Part shown: positions 8,039-15,989 of the stretch, in pieces | Position numbering within the stretch: position 1 is the stretch's first letter | Layout of the letters: each line of letters opens with the position of its first letter | Source: CAMAVH01 sp035714115 | GTDB taxonomy: Bacteria > Pseudomonadota > Alphaproteobacteria > SMXQ01 | Length of the DNA stretch: 64,000 nt | Direction: 5' to 3' | Assembly (NCBI GenBank): GCA_035714115.1 | Contig: DASTMO010000089.1 | Location: 1-64,000, forward strand | The notes under the pieces: generated by a model | The model's input: only the letters and a program-made list of their open reading frames with translations | Database searches by the model: none | Told to the model about the DNA's origin: nothing | Translations under genes and position numbers: made by a program

Positions 8039-9733
8039 ATGGCCAAAGCTGAGGCAACAGTCGAAGAATTAGTAGGCATGATCGAGCGTGGCGAACTGCG
8101 CTTGCCCGAAATGCAGCGACGCTACGTGTGGCGTTCTACGCGCGTCCGTGACCTGCTCGACAGCCTCTATCGAGGGTATCCCTCGGGGGCAATTCTTCTG
8201 TGGGAAACCGATGAGGATGTTCCCCTACAGGAGATGTCGGTCACCCAAGCTGCCAATCCATATCAAAGCACGCGGCTCTTGCTGGACGGGCAACAGCGCC
8301 TCACCTCACTCTCTGCCGTCATTCGCGGCCAACCGGTCAAGGTGCGCAGTCGCACGCGGCCTATTGAGTTACTATTCAACCTGGAACACCCAGACGGCCT
8401 AGCGATCGTCACAGAAGTAGATGAAGACGCCGACGAAGATGACGAGGTCGCCGACGAGGCCGACGTGACCGAAGACGAACTGATGCGTCGCTTTGAGAGT
8501 ATGACGTTTGTGGTGTCGACTCGTAAGCTGGAGCAAATGCCGCACTGGGTGCGCGTGTCTGAAGTGTTCAAGACGGACAAAGACGCGCCGTTTCTTAAGC
8601 GCGCAAATGTTAAAGACCTGGACGATCCTCGTGCACACAAATACGGCGAACGCCTCGCGCGATTGCGGGGCATCAAGAAGTACGTCTACCGAATGGATGT
8701 GCTGGAGCGAAAGTTGACCTATGACGAGGTCACAGAAATTTTCGTTCGCGTGAATTCACTTGGTGCAAAACTGCGCAGCTCAGATCTGGCTCTTGCGCAG
8801 ATTACAGCTAAATGGCGGGGGTCACTCGCTATTTTCCAAGAGTTTCAGAATAAATGCGCGGGCCTTGGTTTTGACCTCGAACTCGGCCTGCATCTAAAAA
8901 ATATGGTCGCGTTCGCGACGGGGCAATCCCGATTCCTTACCGTCGGGAAGCTCAGTGTCAGCACCCTTCAAGAAGGCTGGAAGAGTGCGTGTGCTGGCCT
9001 TGAGTTCGCGATCAACTTTGCCAAGAGCAACGCCGGAATCGTGAGTCCAGTACTCTTATCCTCACCATTTATTTTGATCGCTCTTGGCTATTACGGCCAC
9101 ATACGCGACTACAAAATCGACCCACAGGAAGCGAAGTTGTTGCGTTACTGGCTTCTTGTTGCCAATGCCAAGGGCCGCTTTTCGCGAGGCTCAAGCGAGA
9201 CTATTCTCGATCAAGACCTAGCCATCTCGCGCGATGGAGGCACGGTGAAGGATCTGATCGAACGTGTCCGGCAGCAGGCGGGGCGCTTGGATATCACGTC
9301 AGAAGAGCTGGAGGGGCGTAACGTTCGTAGTGCGCTCTTTAAGACGATGTTTCTTGCTTTTAAAGAAGCTGGCGCCAAGGACTGGACCTCTAACCTTGCG
9401 ATTGCTATCGATCACTCGGGTACACAGCACAAGATTCAGTTTCACCACATTTTCCCGAAGGACACGCTCAAAGAGTCTTATGCGCAGCGCGAGATCGATG
9501 ACATTGCCAATCTTGCCTTCATCAGTGGCGACACGAACAGGAAGATTAGCAAGACCAAGTTCAAGGACTATTTGCCGAATTTCCTGCAAGACATCGGCCC
9601 GGATGCGTTTGGTCATCAATGCATCCCGTTGAACGGTGACCTTCGTGAGGTCGACCAGTACAAAGCATTCCTTGCTGCACGTCGCGCCACGATTGCAAAG
9701 CGCCTCAATGCCTATCTCGGAGAATGCGGGTAG
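8039..9733 (+). CDS. DUF262 / HNH (DUF1524) protein of the GmrSD type, probable defence nuclease
   Basis: A 564-residue single chain joining two domains that in GmrSD-type modification-dependent restriction systems lie on GmrS and GmrD. The N-terminal DUF262 (ParB-like) domain shows LPEMQRRYVWR (about 22-32) and the signature DGQQR (83-87). An acidic insert follows at about 127-147. Near the C terminus, QFHHIFPKD (His469/His470) and NLAFISGDTNRK (about 494-505) form the HNH-like DUF1524 nuclease motif. The start follows a GGGGGG ribosome site. Base composition and codon choice (many TTA, CTA, AAA and ATT codons) differ from the neighbours, and the gene sits directly behind tRNA-Ser, which suggests horizontal transfer. 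In the family, such proteins cut glucosylated or otherwise modified phage DNA; the target here is unknown. Confidence 0.82.
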   Translation: MAKAEATVEELVGMIERGELRLPEMQRRYVWRSTRVRDLLDSLYRGYPSGAILLWETDEDVPLQEMSVTQAANPYQSTRLLLDGQQRLTSLSAVIRGQPVKVRSRTRPIELLFNLEHPDGLAIVTEVDEDADEDDEVADEADVTEDELMRRFESMTFVVSTRKLEQMPHWVRVSEVFKTDKDAPFLKRANVKDLDDPRAHKYGERLARLRGIKKYVYRMDVLERKLTYDEVTEIFVRVNSLGAKLRSSDLALAQITAKWRGSLAIFQEFQNKCAGLGFDLELGLHLKNMVAFATGQSRFLTVGKLSVSTLQEGWKSACAGLEFAINFAKSNAGIVSPVLLSSPFILIALGYYGHIRDYKIDPQEAKLLRYWLLVANAKGRFSRGSSETILDQDLAISRDGGTVKDLIERVRQQAGRLDITSEELEGRNVRSALFKTMFLAFKEAGAKDWTSNLAIAIDHSGTQHKIQFHHIFPKDTLKESYAQREIDDIANLAFISGDTNRKISKTKFKDYLPNFLQDIGPDAFGHQCIPLNGDLREVDQYKAFLAARRATIAKRLNAYLGECG

Positions 9734-9761
9734 CTATAGCCAATACGAGTATCGATAGCAC

Positions 9762-10883
9762 TCACTTCGCTTCCGACGACCAAGGGAAGTTGACGTAGCG
9801 GTCGCGCGTCTCGAAGCAGATGTTGCCGTACATCTTGAGATAGCTCGCGCGGCGCAGCGAGTCGGCATAGGCCGCGCCGGGGTTGGCCATGTCGCGCTCG
9901 TAGGCGGCCATGTTCTCGATGGTCAGCGCTTTCGGCAGCGTGTCCATCGCCTGCGGCACGCTCTTGCCCTCCAGCCAATCGGCGGCCATCTGGCCGAGCG
10001 CATAGCCGAACATCGGCGAGGCCAAGCTGATGCTCGCCTTGTAGGGGCTGCCGCTTTTCTTGATCTCGGCGACCGCTTCGGCTTCGCCGTCGATGCCGCC
10101 GAGGAACTGGTCGGGCCGCGCCTTGCCGGCGTCGCGCAGCGCCTGCAGCGCGCCGAGCACCACCGTGTCGGCGCCGAGCACGACATCGACGTTGGGCTGC
10201 GCCAGCAAGATGGTGCGCATCATCGCCAGTCCGCCCTCTTTATTGACGGTGGTCGGCGAGATGTCGGCGACGATGGTCACGCCGGGCATGGTCTTGAGCA
10301 CGTCGCGCATGGCGGTGAAGCGCGGCGCGAGGAATTGCAGGCTGTCGTGCGTCAGCAGCACGACCTTGGCCTTGCCGCCGAGGCGGCTGCGGATATAAGT
10401 CGCCGCCGCTTCGGCCAGCACCTTGCCGGTGAGATACTGCGGCGCGTTGAGGATGGTGATCGCCGGCGGCGGCACCACGGTGCCGACATAGGCGCCGCTC
10501 CAGATCATCTCCTGTAGCGGGCGGGTCAACGACGGCGCATCGACCGGCGCGGCGACGACGGCGCCGACCTTGGCGGCGCGCAGTTCGCGCATCTGGCGGA
10601 TCATCAGCGCCGGATCGTTGTTGGCGAGCGCGGCGCGAAATTCGAGGCCGCGATCCTTGGCGGCGGCGGCGAGGCCGCGCCCGGTGCCGAGCATGAATTC
10701 GCGCTCGTTGTCTTGGGCGAAGACCAGCGTCTTGGTCAGATCGGGCGGCGCAGAGCAGGCTGCGGCAGCGGGATTGAACGGCGGCAAAACGGTCGGCGCG
10801 GTGAGGCCGGGCGAGCCGTCCTGGGCAAAGGCGGGTGCCGCGCAGAGCGCCAGCGCGGCGGCGAACAGAGCGCGCGACATCAT
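9762..10883 (-). CDS. Periplasmic sugar-binding-type protein (type 1 PBP fold), coupled to a sensor kinase
   Basis: A 373-residue secreted protein with a signal peptide (ALFAAALALCAAPAFAQ, cleavage near residue 20). The body resembles RbsB/LacI-type binding proteins: KTLVFAQDNEREFMLG start strand, then KVGAVVAAPVD, the hinge ADTVVLGALQALRDAG, and QFLGGIDGEAEAV. Its ATG overlaps the TGA of the upstream histidine kinase by four bases, so the two are translationally coupled. No permease or ATPase is nearby. The likely role is to present a bound sugar-like ligand to the kinase, not to import it; this is inferred from context. Confidence 0.75.
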   Translation of the reverse strand: MMSRALFAAALALCAAPAFAQDGSPGLTAPTVLPPFNPAAAACSAPPDLTKTLVFAQDNEREFMLGTGRGLAAAAKDRGLEFRAALANNDPALMIRQMRELRAAKVGAVVAAPVDAPSLTRPLQEMIWSGAYVGTVVPPPAITILNAPQYLTGKVLAEAAATYIRSRLGGKAKVVLLTHDSLQFLAPRFTAMRDVLKTMPGVTIVADISPTTVNKEGGLAMMRTILLAQPNVDVVLGADTVVLGALQALRDAGKARPDQFLGGIDGEAEAVAEIKKSGSPYKASISLASPMFGYALGQMAADWLEGKSVPQAMDTLPKALTIENMAAYERDMANPGAAYADSLRRASYLKMYGNICFETRDRYVNFPWSSEAK

Positions 10884-12223
10884 GCGGCATCTCCCAGCGG
10901 GAACACGAGGCGCGCCGCCGTGCCGGGCCGGCGCGGCAGATAGTCGATCTGGCCCTGCAGCGATCCGGCCATGACGTTGACAATGCGCGTGCCGACGCCG
11001 GTGCCTTTTGCCGGCGCGGCGTCGCTGCGCCCGACGCCGTCATCCTCGACGACCAGCTCGGCCTTGCCGTCCGCCAGCCGCTTGAGGCGGACGCGGATTT
11101 CGCCGGGCTGCTCGGGATAGGCGTATTTGAAGGCGTTGGTGACCCACTCGGTCAGCACGACGCCGAGATTGACGCTGGCGTCGGTCGGCAGCTTGATCGG
11201 GTCGATTTCGTGGCGCAGCGAGGCGGTGTGGCCTTCCGCGCGCATCGAGGTCTCCAAATGGTCGAGAATGCCGCGGGCATATTCGTCGAGCGCGACGAAG
11301 CGCACGTCGCCGGAATTATAAAGGCTCTTATGAACGCGCGAGACGGCGTAGATGCGCCCCTGCGTCTCGGCCAGCGCGTCCTTCGCCGCCGGATCCTTCA
11401 CGGCGTTCGACTGCAGTTTCACGAGCGAAGCGACGAGCTGCAGGCTGTTGGCGACGCGATGGTTCACCTCGGCGAGCAAGGCCTCGGCGCGTTCGCGCGC
11501 CAGCGCCAGATCGGCGGTGCGCTGGGTCACGCGGTCTTCCAGGCTGGCGTTCATCAGCCGCACCTCGTCGCGCGCCTCGGCGGTTTCGCGGGCGTAGAGC
11601 AGCACCGTGTAGGTGACGCCGCCGACCACGATGATGATGACGAAGGCGCTGATCGCCGACACCCAGCGCAGCCAGGCGGCGTTGCGCTGCTGCTCGATGC
11701 CGCCGGCCGCCAGCCGCTCGTCGGCGGCGAGAATCAGGCCGTAGAGAAAGACGTTGGCCTCGTCCATCAGCGCCTTGCCGCGATTGCTGCGGATCATGCC
11801 GAGCGCCTCGTCGTCGCGGTTCTCCATCTTGAGGGCGATGGTCTGGTCCATCTCGGCGACCTTGTCGGCGACGATGGCGCTCAGGCGGCGCAGCAGCGGC
11901 GCGGCCTGTTCGTTGCCCGCCATGCGCTCATTCAGGCTGGCGAGTTGGCGCTCGGCCAGAGCCTTCGCGGTGTCGTAAGGCGCGAGATAGATTTCGTTGT
12001 CGGTCAGCAGGTAGCCGCGCTGGCTGCCCTCGGCGGTGCGCAGGGCATCGCGCAGCTCGACCGCCATGACGCGGGTTTCGCGTTCATTGGTCGCGCTTTC
12101 GAAAAAAGCCTGGGAGCGTTCGCCGAGCCACACCGTCATGCCGACGATGGCGAACAGGGCGAGGAAGCCGACGATGAGGAAGGCGGTCGTGGCGCGGACG
12201 ACGAAACCGCTGGAGATCGGCAT
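10880..12223 (-). CDS. CHASE3-type membrane histidine kinase, HWE/HisKA_2 class
   Basis: From the likely ATG at 12223 (MPISSGFVVRATTAFL; a longer frame to 12292 exists) it has about 447 residues. Two membrane helices (about 12-32 and 188-210) flank a periplasmic domain with CHASE3 hallmarks (ELRDALRTAEGSQRGYLLTDNEIYLAPY). A coiled coil (EDRVTQRTADLALARERAE) leads to the phosphoacceptor EVNHRVANSLQLV, which is the HisKA_2/HWE pattern, and to an ATPase domain with VLTEWVTNAFKYAYP and the glycine box GTGVGTRIV. The partner is the overlapping periplasmic binding protein; no response regulator gene is adjacent. HWE kinases usually signal to general-stress or orphan regulators. Confidence 0.85.
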   Translation of the reverse strand: MPISSGFVVRATTAFLIVGFLALFAIVGMTVWLGERSQAFFESATNERETRVMAVELRDALRTAEGSQRGYLLTDNEIYLAPYDTAKALAERQLASLNERMAGNEQAAPLLRRLSAIVADKVAEMDQTIALKMENRDDEALGMIRSNRGKALMDEANVFLYGLILAADERLAAGGIEQQRNAAWLRWVSAISAFVIIIVVGGVTYTVLLYARETAEARDEVRLMNASLEDRVTQRTADLALARERAEALLAEVNHRVANSLQLVASLVKLQSNAVKDPAAKDALAETQGRIYAVSRVHKSLYNSGDVRFVALDEYARGILDHLETSMRAEGHTASLRHEIDPIKLPTDASVNLGVVLTEWVTNAFKYAYPEQPGEIRVRLKRLADGKAELVVEDDGVGRSDAAPAKGTGVGTRIVNVMAGSLQGQIDYLPRRPGTAARLVFPLGDAA

Positions 12224-12414
12224 GGGAGGCGCGCCCGGTTCCCTGAAGGTGCGATGGTATGCAGCCGGGACAATACCGGGCCGCCGTTGCAAGGGAAGGG
12301 AAAAGGGCGCCGGCCGCCCGAGCGCCGCTAAGCAATAACGAGATAGCGCGGTCAGTTAACCGCCATCATCGGCTCAGCGGCGCATGGGTTCCAATTTGCT
12401 GGCTTTACAGCCCG

Positions 12415-12666
12415 CTAAGCGGCGATGCGGAACCGGGCGAAGAGCGGGGCGATCTGCAGGTCGCTGCCGTAGGAGTCGCAAGAGGTGCAGCGCAACTTCA
12501 TGTCCCACCAGCGGGCGTGGCGGCCGTGGCGGCGCACCAACACATTGACCGGCCAATCATGGACATGGCCGCAGTTGCGGCAGGAGGCGCGCAGCGGGAT
12601 GCCGCGATCGTGCAGGGCGCCGATCGTATCGGGGACCGAAGGGAAACTGGCGGTGATAAGAGCCAT
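12415..12666 (-). CDS. Small zinc-ribbon protein, function unknown
   Basis: 83 residues from the ATG at 12666, chosen because GGGAGAAG lies just upstream; the open frame reaches back to 12702. Two CxxC knuckles are present: CRNCGHVHDW and, about 30 residues on, CTSCDSYGSD, with a Trp/Arg-rich segment between (HGRHARWWDMKL). This is the pattern of a small treble-clef or zinc-ribbon protein. No family was recognised. It stands alone downstream (in the opposite direction) of the kinase gene, with a hairpin (12728-12743) in its upstream region. Confidence 0.6.
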   Translation of the reverse strand: MALITASFPSVPDTIGALHDRGIPLRASCRNCGHVHDWPVNVLVRRHGRHARWWDMKLRCTSCDSYGSDLQIAPLFARFRIAA

Positions 12667-12727
12667 GGGGCTTCTCCCAATTCGTTCTTCCTGGAATAGC
12701 AACGCCTTGTGGGCCTTTGCCGTTCCG

Positions 12728-12743
12728 GCCCAACATATTGGGC
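12728..12743. promoter_or_regulatory. Small inverted repeat upstream of the zinc-ribbon gene
   Basis: GCCCAA-CATA-TTGGGC, a perfect 6-bp inverted repeat in an A/T-rich stretch 62 bases before the zinc-ribbon start. It could be an operator or part of a leader; no regulator is indicated. Confidence 0.3.
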
Positions 12744-12936
12744 AAATTTGGGTTAATTTTGGTTTAAACGGGATCTATTGCGGCAGCGGGCCGGTCGGCG
12801 CGCCGCAAGACGTGATGGGCGGGGCGCAAAAGCCGGCCAAAGTCAGATAGAAGACATCCGGGCCTGCTATATAATCGGCGCTCATAAGAACGATGCGGCG
12901 CCAGGGCGCCTTTAAGGCGCACGCAGGTACGAAGAT

Positions 12937-13320
12937 TTGTTCTCCCGTCTCAGCTTCATGACTCAGGCCTGGTCCTGGCGCGCCGCGATGCGGAGCGCCT
13001 TCGCCTGGTTTGCCGTCCTGTTGTTGATCGGCGGCCTCGGCGTCGCCCGCGTCGGCGCCAGCATCCAGAGCGTCGATGCGACTTATGACGATCTCGCGCT
13101 CATCGCCCAGAGCGACGTTGCCGGCGGCGATGCCGTTGCGACGGCGTTCGGCGACGACGATCCCACCGACGACGATCCCATTTTCACCGTCGCGGTGCGC
13201 GCTCTGCCGGCCTTCGGCCTGCCGCTGTCCTTCGAAGGCCAGCTCGCCTTCGGCCAAGGCCACAGCATCGCCCGCCGCGCCCTCAAGCCCACCGGTCCTC
13301 CTGCCGATCTGACGATCTAG
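12937..13320 (+). CDS. Hypothetical small secreted or membrane-anchored protein
   Basis: Up to 127 residues from a TTG at 12937; an ATG at 12958 would give 120. A hydrophobic segment (SAFAWFAVLLLIGGLGVARVGA) near the N terminus could be a signal or anchor. The exported part has an Asp-rich stretch (GDDDPTDDDPIF) and a Gly/Pro-rich end. No family was recognised. It is 69 bases before the TctA-type permease on the same strand. Composition and codon-position bias look like the neighbours, but it may be fast-evolving. Confidence 0.45.
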   Translation: MFSRLSFMTQAWSWRAAMRSAFAWFAVLLLIGGLGVARVGASIQSVDATYDDLALIAQSDVAGGDAVATAFGDDDPTDDDPIFTVAVRALPAFGLPLSFEGQLAFGQGHSIARRALKPTGPPADLTI

Positions 13321-13389
13321 CCCGGCGCGCGCTGTCCGTTTCCAGGCTGCGTGACGCCGGTCGTCACTCAGCAGATAGGGAACGGTTTC

Positions 13390-15468
13390 ATGTTTCACGA
13401 CTGGATCAATGCGCTCAGCTCGGGCCTGTTCATTCTCCTCGATCCGCATCGGTTGATGCTGCTCTGGGCGGGTGTGCTGTGCGGCCTCGCGCTTGGCATT
13501 CTACCCGGCATCGGCGGCGTCGCCGGCACCGCGCTTCTTTTGCCTTTCACCTTCAATCTCGATGCGCCGGCGGCCATGGCGCTGCTGCTCGGCCTCGCCG
13601 CGACGACGACGCACGGCGACCCGATCTCGGCCATCGTGCTCGGCGCGCCCGGCCATGCCGCATCGGCGGCGACCGCGCTCGACGGCTATCCCATGACCAA
13701 ACGCGGCGAAGGCGCCAGAGCCCTCGGCGCCGCTTACATGTCCGCCCTGATCGGCGGCCTGTTCGGCGCCGTGCTGATGGCCGTGGTGCTGCCGATCGTG
13801 CGCCCGGCGATCCTGTTCATCGGCTCGCCCGAACTGCTCGCCATGTCGGTGTTCGGCCTTTCGATGGTCGCCGTGCTGTCGGGCAACACGCCGCTGCGCG
13901 GGCTCACCATGGCCTGCTTCGGCGTGATGCTCGCCATGATCGGGTCCGATCCGCAGACCGGCACGCTGCGCTGGACCATGAACAGCCTGTACCTGTGGGA
14001 CGGCATGCCGCTGGTGCCGATCACGCTCGGCGTTTTCGCCCTGCCGGAGCTTTGCGATCTCCTGGTCGGCAAGACCTCGGTAGTGCAGCATGAGATCGAC
14101 AAGTCGACGACCAGCAACTGGCGCGGCCTGTGGCAAGGCTGCGTCGATTGTTACGAGCATTGGTGGCTCAACCTGCGCTGCGCCTGGATCGGCTCGGTGA
14201 TCGGGGCCATTCCCGGCATCAGCGCCTCGGTGATCGACTGGATCTCCTACGGCCACGCGCTGAAGACGGAGAAGGGCGCGCAGCAGACTTTCGGCCAGGG
14301 CGACGTGCGCGGCGTCATCGCCGCGGAAAGCGCCACCTGCTCGCGCGAAGGCGGCGCGCTCATTCCGACCATCGTGTTCGGCGTGCCAGGCTCCGCCGGC
14401 ATGGCGATCCTGCTCGGCGCGTTCCTGATCCAGGGCTTGGTCCCCGGTCCCGACATGCTGACGAAGAACCTGCCCATCACCTATTCGATGGTCTGGTCCA
14501 TCGCCATCGCCAACATCCTCGGCTCGGGCCTTTGCTTCCTCTTCAGCGCGCAGTTCGCCAAGATCGCGACACTGCGCTACTCGCTGATCCTGCCGGGCGT
14601 GCTCTGCCTGGTCTATATCGGCGCGTTCGAGGGCCAGCGCCAATGGGGCGATCTTTACGGCTTGCTATTCTTCGGCGTCCTCGGCTGGACGATGAAGCAC
14701 TTCAAATGGCCGCGCCCGCCGCTGGTGCTCGGCTTCATCCTCGGCGGCATCTTCGAGCGCTACATGTTCATCTCGATCGAGCGTTACGGCATCTCCTGGA
14801 TGCAGCGTCCGGTGGTGATCGGCCTGTTCGCTTTGGCGGCGCTCAGTCTGCTCGGGCCGTTCATCAAGGACGTGCGCGCCCATGGCGGCATGAAGGGCAT
14901 GCTTGCCGACGTGCACAAGCCGCACTTCTCGAAGATGCAGATTTTCCCGATCTTCCTGATCGGGTTGGTCGGCGTGATGCTGTCGCAGGCGGTGACCTGG
15001 AACCTCGATGCCAAGATCATCCCGATGATCGTCGGCATCGGTGCGCTGGGTTTTTGCAGCCTGTCGCTGCTCAACAGCGTGTTCCGCAGCCAGGCGGTCG
15101 CCAAGCCCGTGGCTGTGGGCGATGAGGCCAAGAAGAACGTGCAGCAGAAAATCCACATGGATATCGGCAGCAACATCACCCACCTCGAGCCGCTCTATAT
15201 CTTGAAGCGCGGCGCGATGTTCTTCGGCTGGATGGTGGCGTTCCTCGGTTCCATGGCCACGATCGGCCTGATCCCGACGGTGCCGATCTTCGTGACGACC
15301 TTCATGCGCGTCGAAGCGCGCGAGCCGTGGAAGATCACCTTGATCTATGCGGCGGTGATGATGGTCTTCATCTACGCCGTGTTCGACCAGTTGCTGTCGA
15401 TCCCCTGGCCGCCGACCCTGCTCGGCAGCATGGTCCCGGCGCTGAAAGGCCTGATCCCGAGCGTGTAG
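13390..15468 (+). CDS. Tripartite tricarboxylate transporter permease, TctA with TctB-like C-terminal extension
   Basis: About 692 residues from the ATG at 13390, preceded by ATAGGGA; a longer frame begins with GTG at 13351. The first 500 residues are a classical TctA: GILPGIGGVAGTALLLPFTF, GLAATTTHGDPISAIVLG, IPGISASVIDWISYG, then PTIVFGVPGSAGMAILLGAF. TctA proteins normally end at about 500. Here about 190 more residues follow, with four hydrophobic segments and an ending (IGLIPTVPIFVTTFMRVEAREPW, then FDQLLSIPWPP) like the small TctB subunit. It is therefore probably a TctA-TctB fusion that imports carboxylates with a Bug-type receptor; a candidate receptor lies at 28561. Confidence 0.88.
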   Translation: MFHDWINALSSGLFILLDPHRLMLLWAGVLCGLALGILPGIGGVAGTALLLPFTFNLDAPAAMALLLGLAATTTHGDPISAIVLGAPGHAASAATALDGYPMTKRGEGARALGAAYMSALIGGLFGAVLMAVVLPIVRPAILFIGSPELLAMSVFGLSMVAVLSGNTPLRGLTMACFGVMLAMIGSDPQTGTLRWTMNSLYLWDGMPLVPITLGVFALPELCDLLVGKTSVVQHEIDKSTTSNWRGLWQGCVDCYEHWWLNLRCAWIGSVIGAIPGISASVIDWISYGHALKTEKGAQQTFGQGDVRGVIAAESATCSREGGALIPTIVFGVPGSAGMAILLGAFLIQGLVPGPDMLTKNLPITYSMVWSIAIANILGSGLCFLFSAQFAKIATLRYSLILPGVLCLVYIGAFEGQRQWGDLYGLLFFGVLGWTMKHFKWPRPPLVLGFILGGIFERYMFISIERYGISWMQRPVVIGLFALAALSLLGPFIKDVRAHGGMKGMLADVHKPHFSKMQIFPIFLIGLVGVMLSQAVTWNLDAKIIPMIVGIGALGFCSLSLLNSVFRSQAVAKPVAVGDEAKKNVQQKIHMDIGSNITHLEPLYILKRGAMFFGWMVAFLGSMATIGLIPTVPIFVTTFMRVEAREPWKITLIYAAVMMVFIYAVFDQLLSIPWPPTLLGSMVPALKGLIPSV

Positions 15469-15487
15469 CAGTCCGCTCAGGTGGGGA

Positions 15488-15523
15488 GGGGCGGCCGGGT
15501 CCGACGGTCGCCCCTTCTTTTTT
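15488..15523 (+). terminator. Rho-independent terminator after the TctA gene
   Basis: A GGGGCG-G-CCG / CGG-T-CGCCCC stem with one wobble pair and a seven-base loop is followed by TTCTTTTTT, 20 bases after the permease stop. Confidence 0.75.
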
Positions 15524-15532
15524 GGCCGGCGC

Positions 15533-15850
15533 TCAGCGCGTCTCGATCGCGACGATGTCGGAGCGCGAGGCCGCCTGGCGGATGGCCTTGAGCTCCGCGT
15601 AGTCGTTGGACTCGTACCATTCCTGCAGTTTGGCCATATCGGGGAACTCGATCACGGTCAAACGCTCGGGCCTGGCGTCGTCATGGGGGCGCCCGGCATG
15701 CCAATCGCCTTCCAGCACTTTGAAACTGTCGGAACGGGCCGCGACCTTGCCGCCGAATTTGGCGATCACGGCGTCGATGCCGTCGCTGTAGCGCTTGAGC
15801 TTCTGCGGGTCGGTGATTTCGCGGCGATGGACGATGAGATAGGCGGGCAT
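15533..15850 (-). CDS. DUF1330 family protein
   Basis: A 105-residue protein of the DUF1330 family, a small ferredoxin-like dimeric alpha/beta-barrel fold. MPAYLIVHRREITDPQKLKRY, the AKFGGKVAARSD strand and the closing region RLTVIEFPDMAKLQEWYES are typical. AGGAGG lies eight bases before the ATG. The function in the family is unknown; members occur near oxidoreductases. It is convergent with the TctA gene. Confidence 0.85.
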   Translation of the reverse strand: MPAYLIVHRREITDPQKLKRYSDGIDAVIAKFGGKVAARSDSFKVLEGDWHAGRPHDDARPERLTVIEFPDMAKLQEWYESNDYAELKAIRQAASRSDIVAIETR

Positions 15851-15989
15851 GGATGCCTCCTGTCGGATTTCCTTGCCTCTTCAACGCGATGGCGTGGCGG
15901 CGGGTTCCGCTGCAAAGCGCCGTCGAATCCCGCTAAGATCGCATCCGGCGGTTTGATAGTATCCGCCGCGATCCCCATATCAGCCGCTC

